DNA of 5,446 bases from Lachnospiraceae bacterium (GTDB lineage: Bacteria > Bacillota > Clostridia > Lachnospirales > Lachnospiraceae), in NCBI GenBank assembly GCA_014804185.1, contig JAAVAG010000099.1, forward strand, positions 1 to 5,446. The letters are read 5' to 3'. Shown one piece after another: positions 1 to 5,446 of the stretch (its first letter is position 1; every line of letters starts with the position of its first letter). The notes under the pieces were generated by a model that made no database searches, was not told the origin of the DNA, and saw only the letters and a program-made list of their open reading frames with translations. The translations under genes were made by a program, and so were the position numbers.

Positions 1-2028
1 AAAAATATTCCTCTGTTTGAACGGTTGAAATTTTTGAGTATTACGGCATCCAATCTGGATGAATTTTTTATGATCCGTGTCGCGACGCTGAAAGACGCCG
101 TTCACGCCGGATATACAAAATGTGATATTGCCGGAATGACTCCGCAGCAGCAGCTTGCATGTCTGGATCAGGAAATCCACGAGCTGGTAAATATGCAGTA
201 TTCTACATATAACCGCTCTCTGGTGCCTCTTCTGGGGCAGAACGGTCTTCGTGTCATACGCACCCATGAGCAACTTTCCGGGGATGAGGCGGCGTATGTG
301 GATCATTACTTTGAAAAAAATGTGTATCCCGTGCTGACCCCCATGGCGGTGGATTCCTCCAGACCGTTTCCTCTGATCCGAAACAAGACGCTGAACATCG
401 GGGCGCTTGTAACCAAAAAAGAGGGAAAAGGAGAACTGGAATTTGCCACGGTTCAGGTACCAAGCGTCCTGCCCAGAATCGTTTCTGTGCCGGGTAAGGG
501 GGAGGAGAAAAGAATCATTCTGCTGGAGGAGGTCATAGAGCGGAATATACACAAGCTTTTCCTGAACTATGACATTGTGTGCGCCTATCATTTTCGTATT
601 ATGAGAAACGCGGATCTGCTGATCGAGGAGGATGAGGCGGCGGACCTGCTCAAGGAAATCGAAAAACAGCTGAAAAAGAGACAATGGGGACAGACCATCC
701 GGCTGGAGGTGGAAAACGGCATCGACAAACGTCTTTTGAGTATTCTGAAAAGGGAACTTTCTATCGAGGAGCAGGAGATTTATGAGATAGACGGTCCTCT
801 GGATCTGACGTTTCTGATGGAGATGTACGGTCTGGATGGATTTGAGCATCTGAAAAACAGGCCCCATGTCCCGCAGCCGGTTCCCAGACTTCCGGCAGGC
901 TGTAATCTGTTCGATGAGATCCGCAGAGGCGATATCCTGCTGCATCATCCCTATCAGACGTTTGCCCCGGTTGTGGATTTTATCCGGCAGGCGGCGGTGG
1001 ATCCGGATGTACTGGCCATCAAGCAGACTTTGTATCGGGTCAGCGGCAATTCTCCCATCATTGCCGCGCTGGCGCAGGCGGCGGAGAACGGAAAGCAGGT
1101 TTCCGTTCTGGTGGAACTGAAAGCAAGGTTTGACGAGGAACATAATATCGTCTGGGCCAGAATGCTGGAGAAAGCGGGCTGCCATGTCATCTACGGACTG
1201 GTGGGCTTAAAGACGCACAGTAAAATCACACTGGTAGTCAGACGGGAGGAAGACGGGATCCGCAGATATGTCCATCTGGGGACAGGAAATTACAATGACG
1301 CCACGGCAAAACTTTACACAGACATCGGACTGTTTACATGCAGGGAAACCATTGGCGAGGATGCCACTGCGGTATTTAATATGCTTTCGGGATATTCGGA
1401 GCCGCTGCACTGGAATCGTCTGAGTCTTGCCCCGCTCTGGCTGAAAGAAAAATTTTTGTATCTGATCGACAGAGAGCGGCAGCATGCGCTGGCCGGCAGG
1501 GAGGCGAGAATTATCGCCAAAATGAACGCGCTTTGCGATGCCGATGTGATAGCCGCGCTTTATGAGGCCAGTGCAGCAGGCGTAAAGATTGATCTGATTG
1601 TCAGGGGAATCTGCTGCCTGAAGACGGGAATACCAAAGGTCAGCGAAAACATATCCGTGCGCTCCATCGTGGGCAATTTCCTGGAGCACAGCCGTATTTT
1701 TTATTTTCAGAACGACGGCTGCGAGGATGTGTACTGTGCCAGCGCGGACTGGATGCCGCGGAATCTGGAAAGACGTGTGGAAATTCTTTTCCCGGTGGAG
1801 AAAGAGAGCCTGAAAGAAGAACTGATGCATATCCTGCACAATCTTCTTCACGATACGGTCAAGGCGCAGGTTCTGAAGCCGGACGGCAGTTATGAGCGTG
1901 TGGACAGAAGGGGCAGGGAAACTTTCTGTGCCCAGGACGCTTTCTGCAGGGAAGCTATGCTAAGCGCGGAGGAAAAAAAGGAAAGGACAGTGGGCAGGGT
2001 ATTTATTCCCGAGAAACATCATGAGTAG
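1..2028 (+). CDS. ppk1: Polyphosphate kinase 1, 5'-truncated by the window edge
   Basis: Reversibly transfers the gamma-phosphate of ATP onto inorganic polyphosphate, through a phosphohistidine intermediate. The frame is open from base 1, giving 675 visible codons. The family is usually about 690-720 residues, so roughly the first 30 (the RELSWL-type opening) lie outside the window, and the TTG at 25 is not a real start. Motifs seen: SNLDEFFMIRV (49-81), the N-terminal ATP-binding signature; AIKQTLYR with its Arg at 1036-1038 and ELKARFDEEHN with its Arg at 1126-1128, matching the metal/phosphate-binding arginines; KTHSK with His at 1216-1218, aligning with the autophosphorylated histidine (E. 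coli His435); YVHLGTGNYND with His at 1273-1275 (E. coli His454); and FLEHSR with His at 1687-1689 (the second conserved C-terminal His). All catalytic residues are intact. The frame ends at TAG 2026-2028, overlapping the next gene by 8 nt. The last ~30 residues are lysine/glutamate-rich and look lineage-specific. Confidence 0.97.
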   Translation, partial: KNIPLFERLKFLSITASNLDEFFMIRVATLKDAVHAGYTKCDIAGMTPQQQLACLDQEIHELVNMQYSTYNRSLVPLLGQNGLRVIRTHEQLSGDEAAYVDHYFEKNVYPVLTPMAVDSSRPFPLIRNKTLNIGALVTKKEGKGELEFATVQVPSVLPRIVSVPGKGEEKRIILLEEVIERNIHKLFLNYDIVCAYHFRIMRNADLLIEEDEAADLLKEIEKQLKKRQWGQTIRLEVENGIDKRLLSILKRELSIEEQEIYEIDGPLDLTFLMEMYGLDGFEHLKNRPHVPQPVPRLPAGCNLFDEIRRGDILLHHPYQTFAPVVDFIRQAAVDPDVLAIKQTLYRVSGNSPIIAALAQAAENGKQVSVLVELKARFDEEHNIVWARMLEKAGCHVIYGLVGLKTHSKITLVVRREEDGIRRYVHLGTGNYNDATAKLYTDIGLFTCRETIGEDATAVFNMLSGYSEPLHWNRLSLAPLWLKEKFLYLIDRERQHALAGREARIIAKMNALCDADVIAALYEASAAGVKIDLIVRGICCLKTGIPKVSENISVRSIVGNFLEHSRIFYFQNDGCEDVYCASADWMPRNLERRVEILFPVEKESLKEELMHILHNLLHDTVKAQVLKPDGSYERVDRRGRETFCAQDAFCREAMLSAEEKKERTVGRVFIPEKHHE

Positions 2029-2599
2029 GATTATTTTGGCATCCTCCTCTCCAAGGAGGAAAGAATTGTTAGAGAAAGCCGGGCTGCATTTTGAAATTAT
2101 CCCCAGCACCCGGGAGGAGAAAACAGACGCCGGACAGCCCTTTGAGAGGGCCGAGGAACTCTCCCGGATCAAGGCGCTTGACATATTTGAAAGCCAGGGG
2201 AGAACCTGTGAGGATATTCTTGTGATCGGCGCGGATACGATTGTGGAATATGACGGACAGATTATGGGTAAGCCCAGAAGCGGGGATGAGGCTTTTGTGA
2301 TGCTGAAAAAACTGCAGGGGGCGGTTCACCGGGTATATACGGGTGTGACCCTGTGCAGCCGGAGAGCGGGCGAAGAGAAGATTCGGACATTTCATGTGTG
2401 TACGGAAGTGACCTTTTACCCGCTGGAAGACGAAGAGATCGAAGCTTATGTGCAGACCGGAGAGCCGATGGACAAGGCCGGCGCTTATGGCATACAGGGA
2501 AAGGGCGCTCTGTTTGTGGAACGAATCCAGGGAGACTATAACAATGTGGTAGGTCTGCCGGTGGCACGGTTATGCAGGGAGATGCGGACAATATGGTAA
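2021..2599 (+). CDS. maf: Maf family nucleoside triphosphate pyrophosphatase (dTTP/UTP type)
   Basis: Cytoplasmic enzyme that hydrolyses dTTP/UTP and modified nucleotides to the monophosphate plus PPi. Maf proteins are also linked by older work to septum formation. The 192 residues match the usual family length. Motifs: the substrate-loop start ILASSSPRRKELL (residues 5-17); GADT with the catalytic Asp72; GKP (83-85); HRVYTGV (103-109); DKAGAYGIQG (151-160); and GDYNNVVGLP (171-180). The DKAGAYGIQG form suggests the YhdE-like dTTP/UTP subfamily rather than the YceF-like m7GTP one. The ATG at 2021 is chosen because MSRIILASSSPRR is the canonical N-terminus. No well-placed Shine-Dalgarno precedes it (GGGCAGGG at 1992-1999 is about 20 nt away), so translation is probably coupled to ppk1, whose stop it overlaps. 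Its own stop overlaps the start of the following HAD remnant. Confidence 0.95.
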   Translation: MSRIILASSSPRRKELLEKAGLHFEIIPSTREEKTDAGQPFERAEELSRIKALDIFESQGRTCEDILVIGADTIVEYDGQIMGKPRSGDEAFVMLKKLQGAVHRVYTGVTLCSRRAGEEKIRTFHVCTEVTFYPLEDEEIEAYVQTGEPMDKAGAYGIQGKGALFVERIQGDYNNVVGLPVARLCREMRTIW

Positions 2600-2745
2600 A
2601 AGCGGTTATTTTTGATCTGGATGGCACACTGACAGTCTCCCTGGAAGCTCTACTGGAAGAAAATCATGCGGATGTAATCTTGGAAAATCCGCTCCAGCTA
2701 CTTGACTACGTGCCGCAGAATGCATATTATGGGGTTAGGGATTAA
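2593..2745 (+). pseudogene. HAD phosphatase (phosphoglycolate phosphatase-like) with internal in-frame deletion
   Basis: A 50-codon frame starts with ATG inside ATGGTAA, overlapping the maf stop by 7 nt, and ends at TAA 2743-2745. Residues 1-13, MVKAVIFDLDGTL, are a textbook HAD motif I, with nucleophile Asp8 and acid/base Asp10. Residues 23-37, ENHADVILENPLQLL, resemble the C-terminal tail of phosphoglycolate-phosphatase-type HADs (a form like ..ENHADxII..PxELL). Such proteins are about 210-220 residues, so roughly 165 residues are missing: cap domain, motif II Ser/Thr, motif III Lys and motif IV Asp pair. The junction falls near codons 14-20. There a 7-bp direct repeat, ctggaag, occurs at 2641-2647 and 2653-2659. 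A possible ribosome site, AGGGAG (2576-2581), sits 11 nt upstream. The product cannot be a working phosphatase. Motif I is certain; the tail match is from memory of the family, not an alignment. It may still be translated as a microprotein. Confidence 0.72.
2702..2730 (+). promoter_or_regulatory. Candidate sigma-A promoter for the small acidic protein gene
   Basis: TTGACT (2702-2707, 5 of 6 to the -35 consensus) is followed after exactly 17 nt by TATTAT (2725-2730, 5 of 6 to the -10 consensus). Initiation would be expected near 2737, giving a leader of about 45 nt before the ATG at 2782. The whole element lies within the last 15 codons of the HAD remnant. It would let the small acidic gene be transcribed independently of ppk1-maf. 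It is a prediction by consensus and spacing only. Confidence 0.6.
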
Positions 2746-2768
2746 CATGAACACACAAATTTTGTATT

Positions 2769-2773
2769 GGAGG
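2769..2773 (+). promoter_or_regulatory. Ribosome binding site that fixes the start at 2782
   Basis: GGAGG is followed by an 8-nt spacer and ATG at 2782. The upstream in-frame TTG at 2767 overlaps this site and would add five residues with no ribosome site of its own, so ATG 2782 is the preferred start. Confidence 0.85.
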
Positions 2774-2781
2774 TTAAAGGT

Positions 2782-3045
2782 ATGCATGAATTTGATGACG
2801 CTGTAGTGAGATGTTTTCTGAAGAACCAGTCTCAGCTGTTTCCTGATCCGGTGGTGGACACTATGGAGGAGGCGGAAGCCTTTCTGGAAGAGTGCATGGC
2901 TGTGGTTGTGGATTCCGTGCAGGAGGTAATTGATTTCTTTGAGGAGGAAGGGATTGACGTGGAGGGAGCCTCCGGCGAAGAAATTTTGGATGCTGATGAG
3001 GTGTTCGATATCGGCGACGGCAGATATTTGATCGTGGAGGGCTGA
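2782..3045 (+). CDS. Small highly acidic protein of unknown function (87 aa)
   Basis: I cannot assign a function. The protein has 87 residues with 26 Asp/Glu against only three Lys/Arg, so it is strongly anionic. It shows no signal peptide or membrane segment and is presumably cytosolic. Visible segments: a conserved-looking opening HEFDDAVVRCFLKNQSQLFPDPV (residues 2-24, with Cys11); a predicted helix from about 28 to 56, MEEAEAFLEECMAVVVDSVQEVIDFFEEE (Cys38); a D/E-rich linker; and a short C-terminal strand-like end, DGRYLIVEG. The frame is supported by the strong ribosome site and by normal protein-like composition. I have an uncertain recollection of similar ~90-residue acidic proteins in Lachnospiraceae, so it is probably a conserved clade-specific gene rather than a random frame. 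It stands alone between a candidate promoter inside the upstream HAD remnant and the 75-nt gap before the deacetylase. Confidence 0.8.
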   Translation: MHEFDDAVVRCFLKNQSQLFPDPVVDTMEEAEAFLEECMAVVVDSVQEVIDFFEEEGIDVEGASGEEILDADEVFDIGDGRYLIVEG

Positions 3046-3075
3046 GATTTTTTTCTTCCACAACAACGCAGGATA

Positions 3076-3084
3076 TGTTATACT
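3076..3084 (+). promoter_or_regulatory. Candidate extended -10 promoter upstream of the deacetylase-pyrH-frr unit
   Basis: TGTTATACT combines the TGn extension (3076-3078) with the -10 hexamer TATACT (3079-3084). The best -35 is poor: CTTCCA at 3055-3060, 3 of 6, with an 18-nt spacer. This is compatible with an extended -10 promoter. Transcription would start near 3091, giving a leader of about 30 nt that carries the AAGGGA ribosome site (3108-3113), 7 nt before the ATG at 3121. It is the only promoter-like element I see ahead of pyrH and frr. Confidence 0.45.
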
Positions 3085-3120
3085 GAAAAAGAATAAAGCG
3101 AGAAAGTAAGGGAAATTGAT

Positions 3121-4176
3121 ATGTGCGAAGCGGACAGCGGGGACAGGCAGAAGCAGGCTGGATGGCTGAAAAAAGCAGGCGTTGTTTTCCTGGCCGTATC
3201 TCTTTTGTGTTCTGTCTCACTGTGCATTTTTCTGATGTTTCAGGTGGGCAGACTGGAAGAGGATGTAGGAGAACTGAAAAGTCTGCTGGAAGAGCAATCT
3301 GCCCGAAATGAGGAAATGACGTCACAAAAGAAATCCGAGGCTGATGTGGAGGATACAGAGAACAGCGGCTCGGATGCTGCGGAAGGGGATAATTCCGACA
3401 GGCAGCAGGAGCCGCTGCAGGTGGAGACGATTCCAGAGGAGGCTCAGGTGGATTCGGATCTCGAACTGGATGAAAACATCAGAAAGATATATCTTACTTT
3501 CGACGACGGTCCCAGTTCCAATACGGACAAAATTCTGGACATTCTTGCGGAGTATGATGTAAAGGCAACCTTTTTCGTGATAGGCAAGACAGACCAGCGT
3601 TCCAGGGAAGCTCTTGTGCGTATTGTGGAGGAGGGACACACTCTGGCGATGCATTCCTATACTCATAAATATGATGAGGTCTACGGGTCTGTGGAATCAT
3701 TTGCGGAGGATTTTACAAAGCTGCAGGACTATCTGTATGAAGTGACCGGAGTAAAGAGCATGGTCTATCGTTTCCCGGGAGGCAGTTCCAATAAGTTGAA
3801 AGCACGGAAACTGGAGATGCGGGAATATATCGACTGGCTGAATGAACAGGGAGTCGTATACTTTGACTGGAACGTAGCGTCGGGGGATGCCGCCGCGCGG
3901 ACTTTAAGCGCGGATGAGATCGTGAAAAACTGTATGGACGGACTGAAAAAAAACTACAAGACATCGGTGATCCTGATGCATGATGCCTCGGGCAGGCCGA
4001 CCACGGTGGAAGCATTGCCCCGTCTGTTGGAGGAAATCCTGTCCATGGAGGATACGGTGATTCTTCCGATTACCGGAAATACCAGACCGGTCCAGCACGT
4101 TAAGGTTTCTGATGAGAAGGAAAATGAGGGCTCTGAAGATATAGGAAGTCAGACACAGGAAGCGACGGAGGATTGA
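3121..4176 (+). CDS. Membrane-anchored polysaccharide deacetylase (CE4/NodB domain)
   Basis: Predicted extracytoplasmic metal-dependent deacetylase, probably acting on N-acetylated peptidoglycan or another wall glycan; the substrate cannot be read from sequence. Order along 351 residues: short cytoplasmic head; one membrane span about 19-41, without a clear cleavage site or lipobox; a likely coiled-coil RLEEDVGELKSLLEEQ (44-59); an acidic disordered linker to about 118; NodB domain about 121-318; and an acidic tail. CE4 motifs: TFDDGP (126-131; Asp128 base, Asp129 metal ligand); HSYTH (178-182, metal ligands His178 and His182); RFPGG (217-221); DWN (249-251); ILMHD (284-288, His287 acid). All key residues are present, so it should be active. 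AAGGGA at 3108-3113 supports the ATG at 3121. It ends one base before pyrH, whose ribosome site lies in its last codons, suggesting co-translation. Confidence 0.93.
   Translation: MCEADSGDRQKQAGWLKKAGVVFLAVSLLCSVSLCIFLMFQVGRLEEDVGELKSLLEEQSARNEEMTSQKKSEADVEDTENSGSDAAEGDNSDRQQEPLQVETIPEEAQVDSDLELDENIRKIYLTFDDGPSSNTDKILDILAEYDVKATFFVIGKTDQRSREALVRIVEEGHTLAMHSYTHKYDEVYGSVESFAEDFTKLQDYLYEVTGVKSMVYRFPGGSSNKLKARKLEMREYIDWLNEQGVVYFDWNVASGDAAARTLSADEIVKNCMDGLKKNYKTSVILMHDASGRPTTVEALPRLLEEILSMEDTVILPITGNTRPVQHVKVSDEKENEGSEDIGSQTQEATED
4167..4171 (+). promoter_or_regulatory. pyrH ribosome binding site inside the deacetylase 3' end
   Basis: GGAGG with a 6-nt spacer precedes the pyrH ATG at 4178. It lies in the last three codons of the deacetylase gene, whose TGA is 4174-4176. 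A ribosome terminating there is placed to re-initiate on pyrH. Confidence 0.85.
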
Positions 4177-4177
4177 C

Positions 4178-4873
4178 ATGAAGAGAATTATGCTGAAACT
4201 GAGCGGCGAAGCGCTGGCCGGTGAGAAAAAGACAGGGTTTGACGAAGAAACCGTGAGAAGAGTAGCGCTGCAGGTAAAGCAGCTTACGGAGGACGGCATA
4301 CAGGCAGGAATCGTAATCGGCGGCGGTAATTTCTGGCGGGGGCGTTCCAGCGAAAATATCGACCGCACAAAGGCGGATCAGATCGGGATGCTTGCCACGG
4401 TGATGAACTGTATTTATGTATCGGAGATCTTCCGCAGCGTCGGGATGCAGACCAACATTCTCACGCCTTTTGAGTGCGGCACTTTCACCAAGCTTTTTTC
4501 AAAGGACAGGGCGAACAAGTATTTTGCCAAGGGGATGGTGGTTTTCTTTGCGGGCGGCACAGGGCATCCCTATTTTTCCACGGATACGGGCGTGGTGCTC
4601 AGGGCCATAGAGGTGGACGCGGATGTGATCCTGCTGGCGAAATCCATTGACGGCGTTTACAGCGACGATCCCTCCCGAAATCCGGAGGCTGTCAAATATG
4701 ATGAGATCACCATAGATCAGGTGATCGCCCAAAATCTCCAGGCGGTGGATATGACGGCTTCCATTCTGGCCAGGGATAATAAAATGCCCATGTGGGTGTT
4801 CGGGCTAAATGAAGAGAACAGCATTGTAAATACAATGAACGGAAAGTTCAGCGGCACCAAAATAACCGTTTAA
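4178..4873 (+). CDS. pyrH: UMP kinase
   Basis: Phosphorylates UMP to UDP, the essential step from de novo pyrimidine synthesis to UTP and CTP; cytoplasmic and hexameric in the bacterial family. The 231 residues are a normal full length. Amino-acid-kinase fold motifs: KLSGEAL (7-13, with phosphate-binding Lys7); GGGNFWRG (48-55); ADQIGMLATVMN (66-77, with Asp67 at the UMP site); GGTGHPYFSTDT (126-137, with Asp136); and the ATP-side segment AKSIDGVYSDDP (154-165). The usual Asn of GGTGN is His130 here, which I regard as a tolerated variant. It starts one base after the deacetylase stop and is followed after 40 nt by frr. The pyrH-frr order is widely conserved, but the usual upstream rpsB-tsf pair is replaced here by the deacetylase. 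Confidence 0.98.
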   Translation: MKRIMLKLSGEALAGEKKTGFDEETVRRVALQVKQLTEDGIQAGIVIGGGNFWRGRSSENIDRTKADQIGMLATVMNCIYVSEIFRSVGMQTNILTPFECGTFTKLFSKDRANKYFAKGMVVFFAGGTGHPYFSTDTGVVLRAIEVDADVILLAKSIDGVYSDDPSRNPEAVKYDEITIDQVIAQNLQAVDMTASILARDNKMPMWVFGLNEENSIVNTMNGKFSGTKITV

Positions 4874-4902
4874 AAGGATTATGCAAAGATGCATGCAGAA
4901 AT

Positions 4903-4907
4903 GGAGG
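4903..4907 (+). promoter_or_regulatory. frr ribosome binding site
   Basis: GGAGG with a 6-nt spacer precedes the ATG at 4914. An earlier ATG at 4901 is in another frame and overlaps this site, so 4914 is the start. The pyrH-frr gap (4874-4913) shows no promoter or terminator, consistent with one transcript. Confidence 0.85.
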
Positions 4908-4913
4908 AGTACT

Positions 4914-5446
4914 ATGGACGAGAGATTACGGCAGTATGAGGACAAAATGAAGAAGACATATGATTTTCTGGAGGCGGATCTCGCCACGCTCCGCGCGGGC
5001 CGGGCAAACCCGCACGTGCTGGATAAGCTGCGTGTAGATTACTATGGGACGCCTACACCGATTCAGCAGGTGGGCAACGTCACCGTGCCGGAGGCCAGAA
5101 TGATCCAGATTGCCCCCTGGGAGAAGTCCCTGATCAAGGTCATTGAGAAAGCCATCATGGCTTCGGATATCGGGATTACCCCCTCCAACGACGGAAGCGT
5201 GATCCGGCTGGTATTTCCGGAAGTCACGGAGGAGCGCAGAAAAGAACTGGTAAAAGAGGTAAGGAAGAAAGGCGAGGAGGGAAAGGTTGCCATTCGCAAT
5301 ATCCGCAGGGACGGAAACGACGCCTTTAAAAAACTGACAAAGGAAGATGTCTCCGAGGACGAGGTAAAGCAGCTTGGAGACGCCCTGCAGAAGATGACGG
5401 ATAAATATGTGAAAGATGTTGACGGACTGGTGGAGTCCAAGACAAA
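4914..5446 (+). CDS. frr: Ribosome recycling factor, 3'-truncated by the window edge
   Basis: Splits post-termination ribosomes together with EF-G so the subunits can be reused; essential and cytoplasmic. The reading frame is open from the ATG at 4914 to the window end, giving 177 codons plus two bases. The family is normally about 185 residues, so only around 8 C-terminal residues are missing. Signatures: LRAGRANPHVLD (26-37) in the first helix of the three-helix bundle; the domain II segment DYYGTPTPIQQVGNVTVPEARMI (42-64); PWEKSLIKVIEKAI (68-81); GSVIRLVFPEVTEERRKEL (94-112); and RNIRRD (128-133), where Arg132 coincides with the conserved functional arginine of the E. coli protein. No frameshift or odd residue is seen. 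It most likely belongs to the same transcript as pyrH. Confidence 0.97.
   Translation, partial: MDERLRQYEDKMKKTYDFLEADLATLRAGRANPHVLDKLRVDYYGTPTPIQQVGNVTVPEARMIQIAPWEKSLIKVIEKAIMASDIGITPSNDGSVIRLVFPEVTEERRKELVKEVRKKGEEGKVAIRNIRRDGNDAFKKLTKEDVSEDEVKQLGDALQKMTDKYVKDVDGLVESKT

Noticed and set aside
25..27. TTG at 25 as the start of polyphosphate kinase
   Set aside because: The frame is open to base 1 and the upstream codons (KNIPLFER) are typical PPK1 sequence, so the gene begins outside the window.
1207..1851. Long minus-strand open frame of 214 codons inside ppk1
   Set aside because: It is fully antisense to a well-conserved enzyme with all motifs intact, its translation has no family-like features, and it reflects codon bias of the + strand gene.
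2767..2781. TTG at 2767 as an upstream start for the small acidic protein
   Set aside because: The codon overlaps the GGAGG that serves the ATG at 2782, and no other ribosome site lies upstream of it.
3005..3055. Possible rho-independent terminator: a run of seven T at 3048-3054 after the small acidic gene
   Set aside because: The sequence just upstream (3005-3047) forms no convincing GC-rich stem abutting the T run; only a bulged GATATC-type pairing is possible.
4994..5014. GC-rich inverted repeat GCGGG...CCCGC within frr
   Set aside because: It lies in codons of the conserved LRAGRANP motif, has no T run, and is best explained by coding constraint.
5063..5440. Minus-strand open frame of 125 codons at the right end
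   Set aside because: It is the antisense shadow of frr, and its translation is a low-complexity Ser/Thr/Phe-rich string expected from antisense of a Lys/Glu-rich gene.
1..5446. A defence, phage, CRISPR or other novel multi-gene system
   Set aside because: Every substantial gene except the 87-residue acidic one is a recognised housekeeping or envelope enzyme, with no repeats, integrase, toxin or effector-like genes nearby.

Overview
The window looks like a chromosomal housekeeping segment of a Gram-positive Clostridia member, most likely Lachnospiraceae-like. This rests on moderate GC with strong GGAGG ribosome binding sites, the protein sequence style, and a pyrH-frr pair that is separated from rpsB-tsf. 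The taxon is an inference; there is no rRNA or other direct marker. All genes are on the + strand and tightly packed. I see no tRNA, rRNA, CRISPR array, insertion sequence, phage gene or convincing terminator, and no stretch over 300 bases lacks a gene.

Layout. Bases 1-2028 hold polyphosphate kinase (ppk1), open at the left edge and missing roughly its first 30 residues. It overlaps by 8 nt a complete Maf-type nucleotide pyrophosphatase (2021-2599). Overlapping the maf stop is a 50-codon reading frame (2593-2745). It begins as a perfect HAD-phosphatase N-terminus (MVKAVIFDLDGTL) and then continues directly into what reads as the C-terminal tail of the same kind of protein (ENHADVILENPLQLL). 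The whole catalytic middle is absent, so I read it as an in-frame internally deleted phosphoglycolate-phosphatase-like gene. A good sigma-A type promoter (TTGACT-17-TATTAT) lies inside its last codons. That promoter is placed to drive a small, very acidic protein of unknown function (2782-3045).

After a 75-nt gap with a candidate extended -10 promoter, a second transcription unit begins: a membrane-anchored CE4 polysaccharide deacetylase (3121-4176), then UMP kinase pyrH (4178-4873, one base after the previous stop), then ribosome recycling factor frr (4914 to the right edge, lacking about 8 C-terminal residues).

How the genes fit together. The left half is phosphate and nucleotide housekeeping: polyP synthesis, non-canonical NTP clean-up, and the relic of a phosphatase. 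The right half couples an envelope enzyme to pyrimidine nucleotide supply and translation recycling. No new multi-gene system is evident. The most unusual items are the collapsed HAD gene and the promoter and acidic protein beside it.
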